Below, in pieces: positions 61,554-64,000 of a stretch of DNA of 64,000 bases (the stretch's first letter is position 1; each line of letters opens with the position of its first letter). This DNA is from Bacteroidales bacterium (GTDB lineage Bacteria > Bacteroidota > Bacteroidia > Bacteroidales > UBA932): contig JAFQAR010000001.1 of the NCBI GenBank assembly GCA_017399905.1, forward strand, positions 1 through 64,000, read 5' to 3'. The position numbers and the translations under genes are program-made. The notes under the pieces are model-generated. The model saw only the letters and a program-made list of their open reading frames with translations. It had not been told where the DNA came from and searched no databases.

Positions 61554-62432
61554 ATGAATATTCTGGTAACTGGGGGAAACGGACAGCTCGGATGTTCATT
61601 CCGTGAGAAGGCGGAAGGAACAGACCATCGCTTCATCTTTGCCGATGTGAGGCCGGGGGGAGATATGGTCCTTGATGCGACCGATCTTGATGCCGTATGC
61701 AAGGCTGTCAGCGAGAATGACATACATGTCATAATGAACTGTGCCGGATATACGGATGTGGCGAGGGCGGAGACTGAGGAAGACCTTGCGTTCAGGATCA
61801 ATGCTGATGCTGTCGCCAATATGGCCGAAGCTGCGAAGAGGAACGATGCCGTGCTTATACATGTATCTACAGACTATGTGTTCGACGGTACGTCCGGCTT
61901 ACCATACAAGGAAGACCATGCCCCGTCTCCTGTAAGTGCCTATGGCAGATCGAAGCTTGCCGGAGAAAAGGCCGTGCTTGATTCGGGATGCAGATATATG
62001 ATATTCAGGATAGCATGGCTGTACAGCAGGTATGGAAAGAACTTCGTCAAGACCATTTATGAGAAGTCTGCGGAAAAGCCTGTGCTGAATGTTGTCTGTG
62101 ACCAGGTCGGTACTCCTACGTTTGCCGGTGATCTTGTGGATCTTGTCATCAATATCATCGATGCCGGAATGCTTGACAGACAAGGCACATACAATTTTAC
62201 AGACGAGGGAGTATGCTCGTGGTATGACCTTGCATGGGAGATATGCGATATAAGCGGACACCTGTGTGAGGTGCGTCCTTGCATGACCTCGGATTATCCG
62301 ACGGGTGTTCGCCGCCCGGCATATTCTGTACTTGACAAGTCGAAGGTGAAGGAGACATTCGGCGTAGATATACCGTATTGGAAGGATTCGCTCCGTTTCT
62401 GCATGAAGGAGCTGATAGAGAATGAATTATAA
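61554..62432 (+). CDS. rmlD: dTDP-4-dehydrorhamnose reductase
   Basis: The 292-residue SDR protein has GGNGQLG (NAD(P)-binding), the catalytic YGRSKLAGE (Tyr and Lys) and the Rossmann ends NVLVTGG-like start MNILVTGGNG. It makes dTDP-L-rhamnose, the donor for surface polysaccharides. It lies four bases after rmlC and 19 bases before the beta-barrel gene. Confidence 0.94.
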   Translation: MNILVTGGNGQLGCSFREKAEGTDHRFIFADVRPGGDMVLDATDLDAVCKAVSENDIHVIMNCAGYTDVARAETEEDLAFRINADAVANMAEAAKRNDAVLIHVSTDYVFDGTSGLPYKEDHAPSPVSAYGRSKLAGEKAVLDSGCRYMIFRIAWLYSRYGKNFVKTIYEKSAEKPVLNVVCDQVGTPTFAGDLVDLVINIIDAGMLDRQGTYNFTDEGVCSWYDLAWEICDISGHLCEVRPCMTSDYPTGVRRPAYSVLDKSKVKETFGVDIPYWKDSLRFCMKELIENEL

Positions 62433-62451
62433 TCCATAAACAATAAACATT

Positions 62452-63201
62452 ATGAAAAAGTTTGCTTTTCTGGCAGTAGTCCTTATGCTTGCATCTGCTG
62501 GTGATGCTTCGGCGCAGAGATTTAATCACAGGCCACATTCGCATGTCTATGAAGGAGGTCTTGGCGTGTCTTTCGGCTATGCCCACTCTGCTTACCGTCT
62601 TTCAGACTGGGCTGCGGATGATGTCCGCACATATGCAGGTCTCGATGGCTTCCGTGTAGGTGTCACACAGGACTTCACTCTGGTTTATGATGCCCTCTAT
62701 CTTCAGGCTGGAGTACAGTTCACTTACCTCAATGACAACCGTAACAAGGAAATCGCCGGATTCAAGGTGGTAGGAGACTGGAACGAGTGCTATCTCAGCA
62801 TTCCTGTGATGCTTAAGTACAAGCTTCAGCTTACGAGGGAAATAGGCCTCTTCGTGAAGGCTGGTCCTACGATTGACGAAGGACTTCTTTCTCGGGAGAA
62901 GTACCGTACAAAGATCGGTGACGGCAAGAATGTGGCTTACGAGTGGCGTCATTTCAGCGCCAAGACAAAGGGTGAAGGTATGCCTGATGCGGTGAAGGAA
63001 GCCGTAAAGCCTGAATTCTCGAACAAGCTCAGGCAGTTCGACGTGATGTTCGGAGGCTGTGTAGGCGCTACATTCTTCGATATGCTCGAGGTTGAGTTCG
63101 GCTATGACTGGGGAGTCATCAACAAGTTCAGAGGCGAGACATTCGATGACGTCAAGATGCGTCGTCAGCAGCTTTATCTTGGCATCGGCGTAAGATTCTG
63201 A
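62452..63201 (+). CDS. Outer-membrane beta-barrel protein, PorT-like
   Basis: The 249-residue protein has a signal peptide (ASAQ at 20-23) and amphipathic strands of an eight-strand barrel similar to PorT-family and other Bacteroidales outer-membrane proteins. It lies 19 bases after rmlD, so it is probably the last gene of the pdxA operon. Its function is unknown; PorT relatives act in the type 9 secretion machinery, but that is not shown here. Confidence 0.75.
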   Translation: MKKFAFLAVVLMLASAGDASAQRFNHRPHSHVYEGGLGVSFGYAHSAYRLSDWAADDVRTYAGLDGFRVGVTQDFTLVYDALYLQAGVQFTYLNDNRNKEIAGFKVVGDWNECYLSIPVMLKYKLQLTREIGLFVKAGPTIDEGLLSREKYRTKIGDGKNVAYEWRHFSAKTKGEGMPDAVKEAVKPEFSNKLRQFDVMFGGCVGATFFDMLEVEFGYDWGVINKFRGETFDDVKMRRQQLYLGIGVRF

Positions 63202-63240
63202 TGTTTTTTTCTGCCATTTTGGCAGTTTGAGGACGTCGTT

Positions 63241-63271
63241 TTTGATAATTGGCTAAATGTCATTATATTTG
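63241..63271 (+). promoter_or_regulatory. Canonical promoter of secA
   Basis: TTTG (63241-63244), a 19-base spacer and TATATTTG (63264-63271) match both Bacteroidales promoter elements. The leader to the secA ATG is about 55 bases. Confidence 0.75.
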
Positions 63272-63272
63272 T

Positions 63273-63303
63273 AGGTTGTTTGCATGTAATGTGCAGACAA
63301 CCT
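63273..63303 (+). promoter_or_regulatory. Hairpin at the 5' end of the secA leader, followed by a T-run
   Basis: AGGTTGTTTGCA and TGCAGACAACCT pair (one G-U) around a 7-base loop at the predicted transcript start, followed by GTTTTTG. It has the form of an intrinsic terminator inside the leader, so secA may be controlled by attenuation, or the hairpin may stabilise the mRNA. No ligand-binding motif is recognised. Confidence 0.5.
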
Positions 63304-63331
63304 GTTTTTGTAAAATATAAAAGTTTCAGAT

Positions 63332-64000
63332 ATGTCATTTACAGACGTTTTCAAGAAGATTTTCGGAACGAAGGCAGACAGGGACATGAAGGCGCTCAGG
63401 CCGACCCTCGACAAGGTGCTTGAGGCTTACAAGTCCATTGACCAGCTTTCGGATGATGAGCTCAGGGCTAGGTGCCAGGAGTTGAAGGACAGGATCCGCG
63501 AAGCCATTGCTGCTGATGAGGCCCGTGTCGCTGAAATCAAGGCAGAGCTCGAGAAGGATATTCCTGTCACACAGAAGGAGGCGCTTGCTACAGAGCAGGA
63601 TAAGCTTGTCAAGAAGATAGACGAAGCCATAGAGAAGGTTCTGGACGAGATCCTTCCTGATGCATTTGCGATAATGAAGTCAACAGCCCGCCGTTTCAAG
63701 GAGAATCCTGAGATCAGGGTGAAGGCTACAGATTTTGACCGTCAGCTCAGTACGGTCAAGGAGTTCGTGAGCATAGACGGTGACTATGCGGTATGGCAGA
63801 ACCATTGGATTGCAGGCGGCAACGAGGTGACCTGGGATATGGTGCACTACGATGTGCAGCTCATCGGTGGTATCGTCCTTCATCAGGGAAAGATCGCCGA
63901 GATGGCGACAGGTGAGGGTAAGACCCTCGTTGCGACCCTCCCGGTTTTCCTTAACGCACTTGCCGGAAAGGGCGTTCATGTCGTGACAGTCAACGACTAC
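63332..64000 (+). CDS. secA: Protein translocase ATPase SecA (partial, runs off the window)
   Basis: The first 223 residues are present. They show the N-terminal SecA helices, [25 protein letters not shown] (Walker A) and VVTVNDY, as in all SecA proteins. A Bacteroidales-type long insertion (about 55-110, rich in Glu, Ala and Lys) lies before the DEAD core. It drives protein export through SecYEG. The ATG at 63332 follows a TTTCAGAT leader. Confidence 0.95.
   Translation, partial: MSFTDVFKKIFGTKADRDMKALRPTLDKVLEAYKSIDQLSDDELRARCQELKDRIREAIAADEARVAEIKAELEKDIPVTQKEALATEQDKLVKKIDEAIEKVLDEILPDAFAIMKSTARRFKENPEIRVKATDFDRQLSTVKEFVSIDGDYAVWQNHWIAGGNEVTWDMVHYDVQLIGGIVLHQGKIAEMATGEGKTLVATLPVFLNALAGKGVHVVTVNDY

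Noticed and set aside
63211-63225. Short hairpin CTGCC-ATTTT-GGCAG after the beta-barrel gene
   Set aside because: Five pairs, and no T-run after it on the plus strand; too weak to call a terminator.

Overview
The window is a gene-dense stretch of a Bacteroidota chromosome, order Bacteroidales. The evidence is the promoter grammar (repeated TAnnTTTG -7 boxes, some with a TTTG or TTG -33 element about 18-20 bases upstream), weak Shine-Dalgarno sites, many SPII lipoproteins, and families typical of the group: DUF2723, DUF4493, PCMD, DUF1573, DUF2795, two OmpA porins and a homodimeric-type pyruvate:ferredoxin oxidoreductase. PFOR, a 2[4Fe-4S] ferredoxin and aspartase point to an anaerobic, probably gut-associated organism. 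The genus cannot be fixed from sequence alone; a Rikenellaceae-like or uncultured Bacteroidales lineage is plausible. Both ends cut a gene: a BlaR1-like M56/M23 metallopeptidase on the left and secA on the right. No insertion sequence, CRISPR array or rRNA was seen, and no stretch longer than about 225 bases lacks a gene or a recognisable signal.

Layout: 1-2.1 kb holds a BlaI repressor and an M56 sensor fused to an M23 peptidase. 2.1-12.9 kb holds a DUF2723 glycosyltransferase-like protein, a TPR/LuxR-like membrane regulator, a SUMF1-sialidase fusion, two alpha/beta hydrolases, a PagL-like lipid A deacylase and aspartase. 13-17.3 kb is a three-gene operon for oxidised (3-keto) sugars: a Tat-exported Gfo/Idh/MocA dehydrogenase, a DUF1080 lipoprotein and a TolB-propeller/sugar-isomerase fusion. 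17.4-18.5 kb has an AT-rich orphan membrane gene and a DUF2795 gene. 18.7-32.2 kb is mostly housekeeping: folE, htpG, an acyl ligase, a HAD phosphatase, purT, two OmpA porins, then a parE-acyltransferase-acyl ligase operon.

32.3-40.7 kb is the most distinctive part. A canonical promoter drives five co-directional genes for cell-surface proteins: three DUF4493 lipoproteins (two carrying a C-terminal PCMD domain), a small outer-membrane beta-barrel, and a fourth lipoprotein ending in a PCMD domain closely related to that of the third gene. 40.7-51.3 kb holds a His-rich metal permease, a DUF1573 protein, a ferredoxin, an M16 protease, a very short LysR regulator, an esterase and PFOR. 51.5-53.8 kb holds fabD, tRNA-Arg(CCG) and an S24-type repressor whose catalytic dyad appears lost; its promoter faces that of a small membrane protein across an 11-bp inverted repeat. 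53.8-59.3 kb is a recG-WYL regulator-S9 peptidase operon. 59.3-63.2 kb is a pdxA-rnhA-rmlC-rmlD-beta-barrel operon, followed by secA behind a promoter and leader hairpin.

Functional links read from the layout: the BlaI/M56 pair should couple a cell-envelope signal to derepression, and the fused M23 domain suggests the signal is peptidoglycan itself. The keto-sugar genes should work sequentially in the periplasm. The DUF4493/PCMD operon looks like a co-assembled or co-displayed surface structure of unknown role. All functional statements come from motifs and family knowledge; no database search was run.
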